Both the position numbers and the translations under genes were made by a program. Source: Lusitaniella coriacea LEGE 07157 (GTDB lineage: Bacteria; Cyanobacteriota; Cyanobacteriia; Cyanobacteriales; Spirulinaceae). Taken from it: a stretch of DNA of 64,000 nucleotides. Under the pieces are notes generated by a model. It was not told where the DNA came from. It was given only the letters and a program-made list of their open reading frames with translations, and did not search any database. This document shows positions 19,105 through 27,896 of the stretch, one piece after another (position 1 is the stretch's first letter; each line of letters begins with the position of its first letter). Location: contig NZ_JADEWZ010000025.1 in NCBI RefSeq assembly GCF_015207425.1, positions 1-64,000 of the forward strand, in the 5' to 3' direction.

Positions 19105-19925
19105 TTGAAAAACCCTCCAAGCAATTTATCCCAAGCCCAATCTGGCAATAACCAGTGTAAAAATATTAGCAACTTTGCATCCATTGGTGCGGCATATCGT
19201 CTGCGCGGATTGCGACTATTGACCGCTTTTGACACGGCTTTGGCAATCACCTCCGGGCTAGAAGCACTGGGATAACGATCCAGAACCCGTGCCATTGGTT
19301 CAATTGTGGATTGATACACAGAATCTTTGGAACTCTCCATCAGCGTTTGCGCTGCAACCCCAGACCACTCGCTCTCAATGGCTCCCGGTTGCACGACAAC
19401 GACATGAATGCCGAAGGGTTTCGTTTCCATCCGCAACGCATCGGACAACACCTCAACGGCGTGTTTCGTCGCGTGATACCAACCGCCAATCGGCGACCAA
19501 ATTCGACCCCCCATCGAGCTAATATTCACGATTGTCCCCGATCGCGCGCCTCGCATTGTGGGGAGAACCAGTTGAGTCAGGCGTACCAACCCAAACACAT
19601 TGACCTCAAACTGTCGTCGCGCCTCATCAATGGGGACATCCTCAAGTGCGCCGTAGGAACCGTAACCCGCATTATTAATCAACGCATCGATCTGTCCCTC
19701 TGCCGCGAGGAGCGTTTGAATTGCGGCTTGCATACTTTCTTCATCCGTCACATCCAGAAACAGAATTTTAGCGCCTTCCCCTTTAATATCCTCCATTTTT
19801 TCCACTCGCCGCGCCGCACCATAAACGAGCCAGCCGTCTTTGAGGAGTTGTCGCGCGATCGATTTACCAATCCCTGCCGAAGCGCCTGTTACGAGCGCAA
19901 CCTTTTTCTGTGTAGCGTTAGACAT
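19101..19925 (-). CDS. short-chain dehydrogenase/reductase
   Basis: Classical SDR oxidoreductase of 274 residues from the ATG at 19925. It has the dinucleotide-binding TGASAGIG near residue 12, NNAGYGSYG, the catalytic Ser in VNISSMGG, and the catalytic YHATK. The Arg pair following the first strands (AARRVEKM) suggests NADP(H). The C-terminal end (FLHWLLPDWAWDKLLGGF) is amphipathic. The substrate cannot be told from the sequence. Its stop overlaps the start of the PH-like gene by 4 nt, the only contextual hint. Confidence 0.93.
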   Translation of the reverse strand: MSNATQKKVALVTGASAGIGKSIARQLLKDGWLVYGAARRVEKMEDIKGEGAKILFLDVTDEESMQAAIQTLLAAEGQIDALINNAGYGSYGALEDVPIDEARRQFEVNVFGLVRLTQLVLPTMRGARSGTIVNISSMGGRIWSPIGGWYHATKHAVEVLSDALRMETKPFGIHVVVVQPGAIESEWSGVAAQTLMESSKDSVYQSTIEPMARVLDRYPSASSPEVIAKAVSKAVNSRNPRRRYAAPMDAKLLIFLHWLLPDWAWDKLLGGFFK

Positions 19926-20068
19926 GGAATTCTTGTGCTGAAGTTGCAACTTCTATTGTAATGATGTGCGCGATCGCGCCAGTCCTCTCCTAACATTTGA
20001 AATATCAGAAAAAACAAGACTGAGCTTGAGTTAGATTGAAGGAAATCCAGACTCAACCATTAAATCCC

Positions 20069-20359
20069 ATGACCGTACAATCTATCTCGCGGTACGTCAC
20101 GCGCGACCCCAAAATCTTACAGGGCGAACCCATCATTGTTCAAACAAGAACCTCCGTTCGAGCCATTGTGGGATTATGGCGTTTGGGGATGACACCTGAA
20201 GAAATTCCCACACACCTACCCCACATCACCCTCGCTCAAGTGTTTGATGCGTTGAGCTTTTATTTAGACCATCAAGAAGAAATTAATTCTTATATCGAAC
20301 AAAATCGCATTCCTGAAGACTTAATTCATCCTGCTGTTAAAGCAGTACTGGAACAATAG
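20069..20359 (+). CDS. DUF433 antitoxin-like protein
   Basis: The start at 20069 gives a 96-residue protein with the DUF433 core: YVTRDPKILQGEPIIVQTRTSVRAIV, LWRLGMTPEEIPTHLPHITLAQVFDALSF and a C-terminal helix. DUF433 proteins carry a winged or ribbon-type DNA-binding fold and are commonly the antitoxin partner of PIN-like DUF5615 toxins. The stop codon shares one base with the GTG start of the next gene, so the two are coupled. Autoregulation is expected from the family, but no operator was defined. Confidence 0.88.
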   Translation: MTVQSISRYVTRDPKILQGEPIIVQTRTSVRAIVGLWRLGMTPEEIPTHLPHITLAQVFDALSFYLDHQEEINSYIEQNRIPEDLIHPAVKAVLEQ

Positions 20360-20703
20360 TGAAACTGTTCGCTTCCATTTATACAGATGAAGATATCTCC
20401 GTTCTTGTTGCGACTTTACTGCGCGCGAAAGGTTTTAATGCAACAACAACCCGCGAACAGAGAATGCTCGGTCAAAGCGATCGCGCACAACTGGTTTATG
20501 CTATCTCTGTCGAGCGTTGCATACTCACTCATAACCGCAGAGATTTCGAGCGCTTGCATTTAGAGTATACGACTAAAGAGCAGCATCATTGGGGAATAGT
20601 CATCGTTCCTCACAAGAATCCTCAAGAAATTGCTCGGCGGGTGGCAATTTTACTCGATACGCTAACGGCTGATGAAATTGCCAATCAACTCTTGTACGTT
20701 TAG
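20359..20703 (+). CDS. DUF5615 PIN-like toxin candidate
   Basis: A 114-residue protein starting with GTG, directly coupled to the DUF433 gene. Features of the DUF5615/Mut7-C PIN-like fold: an acidic start (YTDEDISVLVATLLRAKGFN), RCILTHNRRDFERLH as the central strand and Asp, and a C-terminal RVAILLDTLTADEIANQLLY helix. PIN-like proteins are metal-dependent ribonucleases. The usual first acidic pair (DENI or DEDI) is retained as TDEDIS, so the protein may be active. It is likely the toxin of an intact type II pair; the target is not known. Confidence 0.85.
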   Translation: MKLFASIYTDEDISVLVATLLRAKGFNATTTREQRMLGQSDRAQLVYAISVERCILTHNRRDFERLHLEYTTKEQHHWGIVIVPHKNPQEIARRVAILLDTLTADEIANQLLYV

Positions 20704-20771
20704 TATCAAATACTACAGTAGGAGCAGAGCATTGCTCTACCCCTAAACCGATAAATTAATGCACGAACTAT

Positions 20772-21095
20772 TTACTGTTCCATCGAAAGACAAGGGAAAA
20801 TTCGACTCGCGATGGGACGGCGAGAACTGGTCTTTTCTTCCTCGACAGGACTATTCGCCGCAACCTCACCTTCTGCTTCGGAAATCACAACCGTATCAGT
20901 TGCATCTCGCTCGACTGCATCTGTAGATTTAGGACTAACTTCCGTTTCTGTTGCGAGCAATGTGGGTACAGGTGCAATTCTGCTGTTCATCTCGCGATGG
21001 GACTCTTCTAAACCTTGCGCGTGCGATGGGAGCGCGCTCAACGCGACTCCGCCCGTTACAATAACCGCCAAGACCAATCGAATAGACTGAGACAT
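20772..21095 (-). CDS. small secreted hypothetical protein
   Basis: The start at 21095 gives MSQSIRLVLAVIVTGGVALS followed by ALPSHA, a clear Sec signal peptide with an A-x-A type cleavage site. The remaining about 80 residues are acidic and low in complexity, with a basic, Cys-containing end (SRIFPCLSMEQ). No family is recognised. It is a single gene, convergent with the toxin gene from the left. Confidence 0.6.
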   Translation of the reverse strand: MSQSIRLVLAVIVTGGVALSALPSHAQGLEESHREMNSRIAPVPTLLATETEVSPKSTDAVERDATDTVVISEAEGEVAANSPVEEEKTSSRRPIASRIFPCLSMEQ

Positions 21096-21503
21096 TACTA
21101 TTACCAACCTCAAAAATATCAAGACAACTAAGAGACTTTTTCCGTTAAATTCTTTGGTATTTGCTCTAAATAAAATCGTGAAAACCCTGAGAAAAAGAGC
21201 AAATGATTCCGTCAGCCCAAAGCTTTCTCTGTTGACATTTAAGCTTTGACTGGATGCACCTGTATTTCGCTAACCTATTCCTAATTTATCCTTTGGGACT
21301 TAATAGCTACAAGAGGATTTTTACGGAATTCATATATAGTTTCTGTAAAGTTATCAATTCGCAAAAAAGAAGGACGTTTGTAGATAACGTCCCTCAATAA
21401 GGTGCTACGTATTTAAATTGTGAATGAGACTGACGCGGAGAGAATATCTATCCCTCAAAACTACTTGCTTAACGCCATGACTTATTTAAGTTCGCGATCG
21501 CGC
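21096..21503. other. intergenic region without a gene
   Basis: This AT-rich stretch between the small secreted protein and the porin gene holds no credible reading frame. The only feature supported is the terminator hairpin at 21363-21392. Confidence 0.6.
21363..21392 (-). terminator. intrinsic terminator of the porin gene
   Basis: On the minus strand a perfect 7-bp stem GGACGTT/AACGTCC (21392-21386 with 21378-21372) and a 7-nt loop are followed by TTCTTTTTT. It lies about 110 nt past the porin stop codon. Confidence 0.75.
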
Positions 21504-23270
21504 TTAAAAAAGAAAGCTCGTTCGCAAAACACCAATCGTAATTGAATCGCTGTTTGGAGTGTGACGAGGGTTAAAGATTTGGATAATACCGGGCGTAATA
21601 CTAATATTATCCGTAATATTCATGCGATAGAACGCTTCAATTTGTAACGTCGTCCCCGGCTGTCCGCCAGCAGCGCCCACGCCCGTATTCAAAAAATCGG
21701 GGACATTGCTGCCAATGGGCAAATTACTGCTAACAATCTTGGGTGGAACTCCGATATAAATCCCTCCCAAATTCCCCTCTTTAAACAAATCTGGAAGGCT
21801 GAGGTACGCCATATAGTTTGTGGTTTGAACGCTTCCGGATTGCCCTGGAATGTGCGATGTGGTGTAACCGCCCCAAGCGCCCAACGTCACGGTGGGGGAA
21901 ATTTGCCAGTTTGCCGTTGCCCCGAATGCATGGGTTTGTAAGGGTTGCCCGTTAGCGGTGAGAGCGGAATCTCCAACGCCTGTAAAAAGGCTGCCATTAA
22001 TAGAATAATTATTAACGTAATGAAAGGCGATATCGAAAGGATCGGCTGGGGTGACGAGGACTTGGAGGGCTGCGGTGGTCACGCCATCAAATAAGCCTCT
22101 GGAGAGAATGCCAAAACGCCCTAAATTCAAGCTGGAATAAACCCCTTGGACGCTAACTTTTTCGGCAATTTGCCAATCGAAGGCAACCCCTGCGCTATTG
22201 TAGCCGCCAATCCATAAAATCGGGTTTCTTTGGGAAAAGAGGGAGAGCGAACCCGTTGCTGCGCCTTCAAAACGGTTGGGACCCCGGAAAGCGTTGAACA
22301 TATTAACTCCTTCGGTTCCCACGAGAACTGCAAAATTATCGGCAGCCAGCCAGTGGAAGTGGAGATCGAAGACATTCAATCCGCTGCTAGGAATTTCATA
22401 GGCGAGCAAACCATCGTTACTTACGGTGGGGTTGTTGGCTCCGGTACTGTTGAGCAACCCGATTTTCAGGTAACTGCGGGGATCGAAGTCCGTCCTGAGA
22501 AAAAGGAGGGAGAGGGTGGTCAGGTAGGGATCGCTGCGAGGGTCTTCGGTATCTGGGATGCCATCTCGTGGGTTGAGGTCTGCACGGTTGTCATTGCGGG
22601 CTTGAACCCCAAAAACGGTGATGCCTGAGAGTTTTGTTGTGGTGGAGAATTGATGGTTTTCGAGTTGGGCGGTGCGGGCTTCTAGGCTATCGACGCGACC
22701 TTGCAAAGATACGAGTTCGGTTTCAAATTCTTCTTGCAATCGGCGGAGGGTTTCTAAGTCTTCTCGCGTTATTCGCTCTCCCGCACCGAATTGGATAATT
22801 TCTTCAATCCTGCTCAAACAGGCGTTGAGTCCGGCGGCAAATTCGTAGCGGGAAAGGGGTCGATTGCCGCGATAGGTTCCGTCGGGATATCCAGCGAGAC
22901 AGTCGTAACGCTCTCGCAATTCGGCTAAGGCTTGGAATGCCCAGTCGGTGGGTTGAATATCGCGAAACTGTGATGCGGCGGGAATCTGCGCCATTGGATC
23001 GTCTTCGATTTCGCCTAATCCTTCGGGCTGTTGAGAGACTTCTGAAAGGGGGAAATTCGCTTCGTTCTGTTCGATTGAAGGGAAGGTTTCGAGATTGGGG
23101 TGCGTGACGTTTTCTTGGGGGGGAAGTGCGATTATATCGGAGATGTAGCTTTGCGAGATTGCGCGATCGCAATTACTGAAGGCAACGAACCCCGCTACCG
23201 GCAGCCACAAACAACGATAAGCTATTCCATGTTTGCAATTTCTTTGATTGCCGATTGATTTATTATTCAT
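21504..23270 (-). CDS. SLH-domain OprB-type outer-membrane porin
   Basis: Cyanobacterial major porin type (the SomA/SomB and iron-uptake porin group). The N-terminal signal peptide ends near residue 38. An SLH domain at about 103-160 (FRDIQPTDWAFQALAELRER, then GYPDGTYRGNRPLSRYEFAA) attaches it to pyruvylated wall polymer. A short coiled coil (about 175-205, LRRLQEEFETELVSLQGRVD) precedes the OprB-like beta barrel, which ends in an aromatic-terminated strand (GVLRTSFLF). The 588-residue length is normal. The Fur-family gene upstream suggests a possible metal link, but no Fur box was identified in front of it. Confidence 0.95.
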   Translation of the reverse strand: MNNKSIGNQRNCKHGIAYRCLWLPVAGFVAFSNCDRAISQSYISDIIALPPQENVTHPNLETFPSIEQNEANFPLSEVSQQPEGLGEIEDDPMAQIPAASQFRDIQPTDWAFQALAELRERYDCLAGYPDGTYRGNRPLSRYEFAAGLNACLSRIEEIIQFGAGERITREDLETLRRLQEEFETELVSLQGRVDSLEARTAQLENHQFSTTTKLSGITVFGVQARNDNRADLNPRDGIPDTEDPRSDPYLTTLSLLFLRTDFDPRSYLKIGLLNSTGANNPTVSNDGLLAYEIPSSGLNVFDLHFHWLAADNFAVLVGTEGVNMFNAFRGPNRFEGAATGSLSLFSQRNPILWIGGYNSAGVAFDWQIAEKVSVQGVYSSLNLGRFGILSRGLFDGVTTAALQVLVTPADPFDIAFHYVNNYSINGSLFTGVGDSALTANGQPLQTHAFGATANWQISPTVTLGAWGGYTTSHIPGQSGSVQTTNYMAYLSLPDLFKEGNLGGIYIGVPPKIVSSNLPIGSNVPDFLNTGVGAAGGQPGTTLQIEAFYRMNITDNISITPGIIQIFNPRHTPNSDSITIGVLRTSFLF

Positions 23271-23440
23271 ATTCAGCTTTACTCCTCACCAAGCCAGGGC
23301 AATTGATAATATCGAAGCACCCACATCCATTAGGATTCCCATAGCTTATCCAATCTTCAACACGCTGCCAAATTTTTGAAGGGCAAGGGTAATATCGTGA
23401 TTTTTGAGAGATTGGCGCGCCGCATCTCAAAATTTCAGCA

Positions 23441-23551
23441 ATTTAATGCCAAAGTTTCCGGATGATACCCCAAGAGAGGGGAAGTATGGAATGGTAGATG
23501 CACCCTGGTTCATCCTCTCCGACTCAACGAGATCGGGGGGATTTTTTTTTG
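23441..23551 (+). ncRNA. candidate small RNA, tandem unit 1 (111 bp)
   Basis: First of two head-to-tail 111-bp units. Within the unit: a CCCC-AAGAGA-GGGG hairpin (23468-23481), a GATGcACC/GGTtCATC hairpin (23497-23514), and at the end an interrupted stem ATCC..CCGA / TCGG..GGAT (23512-23542) running into nine T. This is the layout of a structured short transcript with its own terminator on the plus strand. No promoter was confirmed upstream. Confidence 0.45.
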
Positions 23552-23661
23552 ATTTAATTCCAAAGTTTCCGGATGGTACCCCAAGAGAGGGGAAGTATGG
23601 AATGGTAGATGCACCCTGGTTCATCCTCTCCGGCTCAATGAGATCGGGGGGATTTTTTTTG
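23552..23661 (+). ncRNA. candidate small RNA, tandem unit 2
   Basis: Second unit, differing from the first at about five positions and again ending in the GGGGGGAT hairpin plus eight T. The T-run ends one base before the stop codon of the oppositely oriented Fur-family gene, so a plus-strand transcript would stop just short of running antisense into it. The period is a multiple of three, which keeps spurious reading frames open on both strands. Confidence 0.45.
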
Positions 23662-24060
23662 TCAGATTTCTAGATTGTCTTGAGATTGACACTTTTCGCA
23701 CAATCCAAAAAATTCGAGGGTGTGATAGTACATCTTGAACTGATGAGATTGTTGGAGTTGGTTTTCGAGTTCGCGTACCGGACAGCAATCGATGGGAATA
23801 GAGCAACCGCAATCTAAACAAGTCAAATGATGCTGGTCTTTTTGAATTGGACTGTAGAGGGATTCGCCGTTAGAGAGCGTCCGAACTTGAATGGCTCCTC
23901 CCATCTTCAACGCTTCTAGGGAGCGATAAACTGTTGCTAGCCCCATACTCTGCTTTGAGGTGCGCAGTTCGAGATATAAATCTTGAGCGGAAATTTCTCG
24001 GTTAATGGTTTTTAGGAGCTTTAATACTTTTTCTTGGGAGCGAGTGCGTTGGACTTTCAT
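23662..24060 (-). CDS. Fur-family metalloregulator
   Basis: A 132-residue winged-helix repressor. The N-terminal half has the Fur DNA-binding helices (ISAQDLYLELRTSKQSMGLA, TVYRSLEAL). The C-terminal half has the metal and dimer region: the SLYSP strand, DQHHLTCLDCGCSIPIDCCPV and the late CEKC. Paired CxxC motifs (CLDC and CEKC) form the structural zinc site. The short hinge and the extra cysteines resemble zinc-responsive (Zur-type) members more than canonical iron Fur, but sequence reading alone cannot settle Fur, Zur or PerR. It is transcribed toward the tandem repeat and the porin gene. Confidence 0.92.
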   Translation of the reverse strand: MKVQRTRSQEKVLKLLKTINREISAQDLYLELRTSKQSMGLATVYRSLEALKMGGAIQVRTLSNGESLYSPIQKDQHHLTCLDCGCSIPIDCCPVRELENQLQQSHQFKMYYHTLEFFGLCEKCQSQDNLEI

Positions 24061-24186
24061 TTGCTAAATCGCGCTGTGCGGGAGTTAGAGGTTCTTCTAT
24101 CATAAGACGTTTGTGGGGAACCATTCTCTTTGCGCCCTACCCTTTGCGGTAAGATTGCTAATGTTGGCTTCACGAACTAAACGCCC

Positions 24187-24462
24187 ATGAGTAGTAAGTT
24201 TCACGCTCGCATTTATGTCACTCTTAGACCTTCTGTTCTCGATCCGGCTGGCGTTGCGGTGCAATCGGGACTCCAGCAAATGGGGTATGAAGGAATCGAG
24301 CAGGTTCGGATTGGCAAGTATATTGAGGTGAAGTTGAATGCAGCCGATGAAGCGGAGGCGAACCAACAGTTGGATGAAATGTGCGATGCGCTGTTGGCGA
24401 ACCCAGTGATTGAAAATTATTGTTTTGAATTGACGGCGTTACCTGTGGAGGCTGCGGCATGA
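24187..24462 (+). CDS. purS: phosphoribosylformylglycinamidine synthase subunit PurS
   Basis: Small subunit of the three-part FGAM synthase (PurS, PurQ, PurL), the fourth step of purine synthesis. At 91 residues it has the PurS fold signatures RIYVTLRPSVLDPAGVAVQS, MGYEGIEQVRIGKYIEV and NPVIENYCFEL. The stop overlaps the purQ start by 4 nt (ATGA), so the two are translationally coupled and likely made in equal amounts. purL is not in the window. Confidence 0.97.
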   Translation: MSSKFHARIYVTLRPSVLDPAGVAVQSGLQQMGYEGIEQVRIGKYIEVKLNAADEAEANQQLDEMCDALLANPVIENYCFELTALPVEAAA

Positions 24463-25154
24463 AATTTGGAACGATCGTATTTCCGGGGTCAAACTGCGAT
24501 CGCGATATGGCAATGGTGACGAGTCAGTTACTTAACCAACCGACGCGGATGATCTGGCATCAGGATACGGATTTGAGCGATATTGATGTGGTGATTCTTC
24601 CGGGGGGATTTAGTTACGGGGATTATTTGCGTTGCGGCGCGATCGCGCGATTCTCTCCCATTATGAATAGCGTACTGGAACACGCCAAGCAAGGGAAGTT
24701 TGTTCTGGGGATTTGTAACGGTTTTCAAGTCCTCACGGAAGTGGGATTATTACCGGGTGCGCTGGCACGAAATCGCGATCTCCACTTTATCTGCGATCGC
24801 GTCCCTCTCCGCGTCGAACGCACGGATGTTTCCTGGACGCAAGGATATGGAAAGAGAGACATTATTACCCTACCCCTTGCTCACGGTGAAGGTCGTTACT
24901 ATGCGGACGAGAATACCCTCAAAGCCTTGGAAGATAACGGACAGGTGTTGTTTCGCTACTGTAGCGCGATGGGGGAGATTGACGATGCGAGTAACCCTAA
25001 CGGTTCTTTGAATAATATTGCGGGAATCATTAACAAACAGGGTAATATTTTAGGGATGATGCCCCATCCCGAACGCGCCTCCGATCCGGTTTTAGGTGAA
25101 ACGGATGGGATGAAAATATTTGAGGGATTGCTTGCCTTGACTGCAATGGGTTAG
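24459..25154 (+). CDS. purQ: phosphoribosylformylglycinamidine synthase, glutaminase subunit PurQ
   Basis: Class I glutamine amidotransferase that feeds ammonia to PurL. The 231 residues contain the opening FGTIVFPGSNCDRDM, GGFSYGDYLRCGAIA, the nucleophile Cys in GICNGFQVLTEVGLLPG, the HGEGRYY segment, and the catalytic His and Glu in MPHPERASD. All triad residues are present. It forms an operon with purS by a 4-nt overlap. Confidence 0.97.
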   Translation: MKFGTIVFPGSNCDRDMAMVTSQLLNQPTRMIWHQDTDLSDIDVVILPGGFSYGDYLRCGAIARFSPIMNSVLEHAKQGKFVLGICNGFQVLTEVGLLPGALARNRDLHFICDRVPLRVERTDVSWTQGYGKRDIITLPLAHGEGRYYADENTLKALEDNGQVLFRYCSAMGEIDDASNPNGSLNNIAGIINKQGNILGMMPHPERASDPVLGETDGMKIFEGLLALTAMG

Positions 25155-25244
25155 GGAAGACTGATTGAGTAATGGAGAATTTGGAGCGCGTATTTTGATG
25201 GACTGGAATTGCGTAAGATTAGGAGGAAATTTATCTTGCGCCCT

Positions 25245-26438
25245 ATGACCAATCTCCAATCTCCAGTCAATTTGCACCAATATCGCCAGAATTTTTCCGC
25301 CCTTGCCAATAAAGCGTATTTCAATTTTGGGGGTCAAGGAACGATTTCTCGCCAAGCCTTGGAAGGGATTCACGAGGCTTACGAATATATTCAACAATGG
25401 GGTCCTTTTTCTACAACCGTTAATCAGTGGGTTATGAAACAAGGGAAATTAACCCGAAGCGCGATCGCGGCAGAATTGGGAACAACTTCGGATACGATTA
25501 CTCTGACGGAAAATGTGACTGCGGGGTGTAATATCCCGTTATGGGGAATTGATTGGCAAGCTGGCGATCGCGTGTTGATGAGCGATTGCGAACATCCCGG
25601 TATTGTCGCAACGGTGCGAGAGTTAGCGCGTCGCTTCTCCATTGAAGTTTCGGTTTTCCCTCTCCTGGAAACGCTGAATGAGGGGAATCCCACAGCAGTT
25701 ATCGAACAACACCTTCAACCCGATACGCGCTTGGTGATTTTCTCGCACCTATTGTGGAATACGGGGCAAATTTTACCCCTGGAAGAAATTATCGATCTTT
25801 GTCGCAACTATAACAGTCACAAGCCGCTACAAATTTTGGTGGATGCCGCTCAATCCGTGGGTTCGCTACCGCTCAATTTAACGGAGTTGGGAGTAGATTT
25901 TTACGCTTTTACCGGACATAAATGGCTGTGTGGCCCTGCGGGGGTTGGCGGGTTATACGTGCGTCCCGAAGCGAGGGAAACGATTGCACCGACGTTTATT
26001 GGCTGGCGGGGGGTAATTCAGGATGGGGAAGGCAATCCGGTGGGTTGGAAACCGACGGGGGAACGGTTTGAGGTGGCAACGTCGGCGTTTCCTTTGTATG
26101 TGGGATTGCAGCGCGCGATCGCGCTTCATCAAGAATGGGGAACCCCTCAAGAACGCTACGAACAGATTCGGCAAAATGGTCAGTATCTTTGGCAGCGTTT
26201 GTGCCAAATCAAGGGAGTACAATGCCTCAAAACTTCTCCCCCAGAAGCGGGTTTAGTCTCCTTCAAACTTACCGAGAATCGCTCGCATGGAAAATTCGTC
26301 CAAACCTTGGAAAAACAAGGCTTCCTGCTGCGCACCCTGCTCTATCCGGACTGCATTCGCGCCTGCGTTCACTACTTCACCGATCGCGCGGAAATGGATC
26401 GATTGGCGGACGCGATCGCGCAATTAATTAACCAATAA
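25245..26438 (+). CDS. class V aminotransferase-fold enzyme, L-cysteine/cystine lyase-like
   Basis: PLP enzyme of the NifS/class V family. It has ENVTAGCNIPLWG, the cofactor-binding DAAQSVGSLPLNL with its Asp, and the PLP lysine in FYAFTGHKWLCGPAGVGGLYV. The GHKWLCGP motif, with Cys after the Lys, and the absence of a desulfurase active-site Cys loop match the cyanobacterial C-DES group (cysteine/cystine C-S lyase) that supplies sulfur for Fe-S clusters; this is by resemblance. Start choice: ATG at 25245 gives 397 residues. A TTG at 25236 sits 9 nt after an AGGAGG (25221-25226) and is in frame, so translation may begin there instead. Confidence 0.85.
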   Translation: MTNLQSPVNLHQYRQNFSALANKAYFNFGGQGTISRQALEGIHEAYEYIQQWGPFSTTVNQWVMKQGKLTRSAIAAELGTTSDTITLTENVTAGCNIPLWGIDWQAGDRVLMSDCEHPGIVATVRELARRFSIEVSVFPLLETLNEGNPTAVIEQHLQPDTRLVIFSHLLWNTGQILPLEEIIDLCRNYNSHKPLQILVDAAQSVGSLPLNLTELGVDFYAFTGHKWLCGPAGVGGLYVRPEARETIAPTFIGWRGVIQDGEGNPVGWKPTGERFEVATSAFPLYVGLQRAIALHQEWGTPQERYEQIRQNGQYLWQRLCQIKGVQCLKTSPPEAGLVSFKLTENRSHGKFVQTLEKQGFLLRTLLYPDCIRACVHYFTDRAEMDRLADAIAQLINQ

Positions 26439-26459
26439 AAAGACGGGGTTTTCCCCGCC
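26436..26459 (-). terminator. intrinsic terminator shared between convergent genes
   Basis: A CGGGG-TTTT-CCCCG hairpin (26444-26457, extended by AG/CT). On the minus strand it is followed by TCTTTTTATT, which suits the end of the small gene at 26484-26696. It may also end the plus-strand lyase transcript less efficiently. Confidence 0.65.
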
Positions 26460-26483
26460 TCAACAATTCACATTAAGCAAAAT

Positions 26484-26696
26484 TCAGAAACTTGGACCCA
26501 GACCTTGACGAGAGACAAATTTCTCAGCCGTCGCTTGGGTTTCTTGTAACAATTTCCCTCGACTATCCGTGACGTGGGTCAGCGTGGGAACGAGATTACG
26601 AGCGTGGAGTGCCATGTGCAATTGAAGTTGAGCAACGTACTCGCTAATATCTTCGCGATCGTTAGAGTTGGAGTTTAAAGAGGTTTGTGAATGCAA
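26484..26696 (-). CDS. small conserved-looking hypothetical protein
   Basis: A 70-residue hydrophilic protein (MHSQTSLNSNSNDREDISEY at the start, ending FVSRQGLGPSF) predicted to be mostly helical (EDISEYVAQLQLHMALHARN). No family is recognised. Support for a real gene: no overlapping gene on either strand, a good hairpin terminator with T-run just past its stop, and a clean non-coding gap of about 120 nt before it. Function unknown. Confidence 0.5.
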   Translation of the reverse strand: MHSQTSLNSNSNDREDISEYVAQLQLHMALHARNLVPTLTHVTDSRGKLLQETQATAEKFVSRQGLGPSF

Positions 26697-26818
26697 GGGT
26701 TTCGCCCTCCTCGCCGAATATAATTTTTATTTAACACTCCATAGAAGTTATCACACTCGCCCGACGCTATTGCGTTTTGCAATCTAGATTACACATTTCG
26801 CAACATTTATGTGCAACC

Positions 26819-27814
26819 TTAAGTCGTCAAATTCTGCCGAGGATTAAACGTTTCGATCTGTCGCAACTTCTCGTATAGTTCTCGTTCTTGGGGACTAATC
26901 TCTGGCGGCATTGCAATTTGAATTTCCACCAGTTGATCGCCTCTGGTTCCGTCGCTGCGGGGATAGCCTTTATTGGCAAGACGCAGGCGCTGACCGACTT
27001 TTACAGGAGAGGGAACGTTCATTTTTACCAAACCATCGATTGTGGGAACTTCCACAAGACCTCCTAAAATCGCCTCGCTAGGAGTGAGGGGAACCGTGCA
27101 GAAAATATCAACCCCTTGAAGCGCAAAAAAAGGATGGGGTTGAACGGTGATTTTGAGATAGAGATCGCCGCCATTAATACCTTGATTTTTCAAGCGCACG
27201 CGCTGACCGTCAACCATCCCCACAGGCATTTCTACTTCAAGGGAGCGTCCGTCTTCCAAGCGAATGCGCTCTCTGCCGCCTTTGTAGGCTTTTTCCAGGG
27301 GGAGGGTGAGACGCGCTTCAATGTCTCGACGGCGGGTTCCTTCTTGGGTTACCGCGCGATCGCGCACAGTCTCGCGCGGTGGTGGAGTTCGCCTCGGTGC
27401 TGTTCGATTCGCCGTACCCACCGTATAAGCGGTTTTTGTCGTTCCAGGACGAAACGCCTCTTTCCCATCAACCACCCTCGTTTTTTGTCCCGGACGATTG
27501 AGAACTTGATCCACAAAACGGTTGAAGTCTCGGTACTCGCTAAAATCATTGGACGCTTTCCCCCGTCCCTTTTGTCGCTTCGAGCCTTGCTGCCAAAAAT
27601 CGCTAAATTGCTCGTACTGGACGCGCTTGCTCTCGTCTGAGAGGACATCATACGCCTCATTAATCGACTTAAACTGCTCCTCAGCGCTTTTATCCCCTGG
27701 ATTCATATCGGGGTGATAGCGCCGTGCGAGTTTGCGATAGGCTTTCTTGATTTCCTCCGCAGATGCTTTTTTCTCAACGCCTAAAATTTCGTAATAATTG
27801 CGAAAGTTCTGCAT
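26819..27814 (-). CDS. dnaJ: DnaJ-type co-chaperone (CbpA-like, no zinc finger)
   Basis: Hsp40 that stimulates the ATPase of its Hsp70 partner. The J domain (1-70) reads [20 protein letters not shown] with the essential HPD in [14 protein letters not shown] Lys/Arg-rich linker follows, then the C-terminal substrate-binding domains ([55 protein letters not shown]). The cysteine-rich zinc module of classical DnaJ is absent, making this a type II Hsp40. It follows the dnaK gene by 82 nt on the same strand, and dnaK3-dnaJ is a known cyanobacterial arrangement, so the two very likely work as a pair. Confidence 0.95.
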   Translation of the reverse strand: MQNFRNYYEILGVEKKASAEEIKKAYRKLARRYHPDMNPGDKSAEEQFKSINEAYDVLSDESKRVQYEQFSDFWQQGSKRQKGRGKASNDFSEYRDFNRFVDQVLNRPGQKTRVVDGKEAFRPGTTKTAYTVGTANRTAPRRTPPPRETVRDRAVTQEGTRRRDIEARLTLPLEKAYKGGRERIRLEDGRSLEVEMPVGMVDGQRVRLKNQGINGGDLYLKITVQPHPFFALQGVDIFCTVPLTPSEAILGGLVEVPTIDGLVKMNVPSPVKVGQRLRLANKGYPRSDGTRGDQLVEIQIAMPPEISPQERELYEKLRQIETFNPRQNLTT

Positions 27815-27896
27815 AGTACGGTCACTTCAGTCATCAGTTTGGGATGCTGTAGGAGCTGGTATCCGGTATTTGATATCTGGTATTTGATATCTGAAT

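Noticed and set aside
23404-23673. Open frame of 89 codons with a repeated KFPDDTPREGKYGMVDAPWF-like segment, and its minus-strand twin (23427-23624)
   Set aside because: Both arise because a 111-bp DNA unit (a multiple of three) is duplicated. They contain the terminator T-runs and no coding bias, so they are not called as genes.
27116-27640. 174-codon plus-strand frame
   Set aside because: Lies antisense to dnaJ, which is unmistakable.
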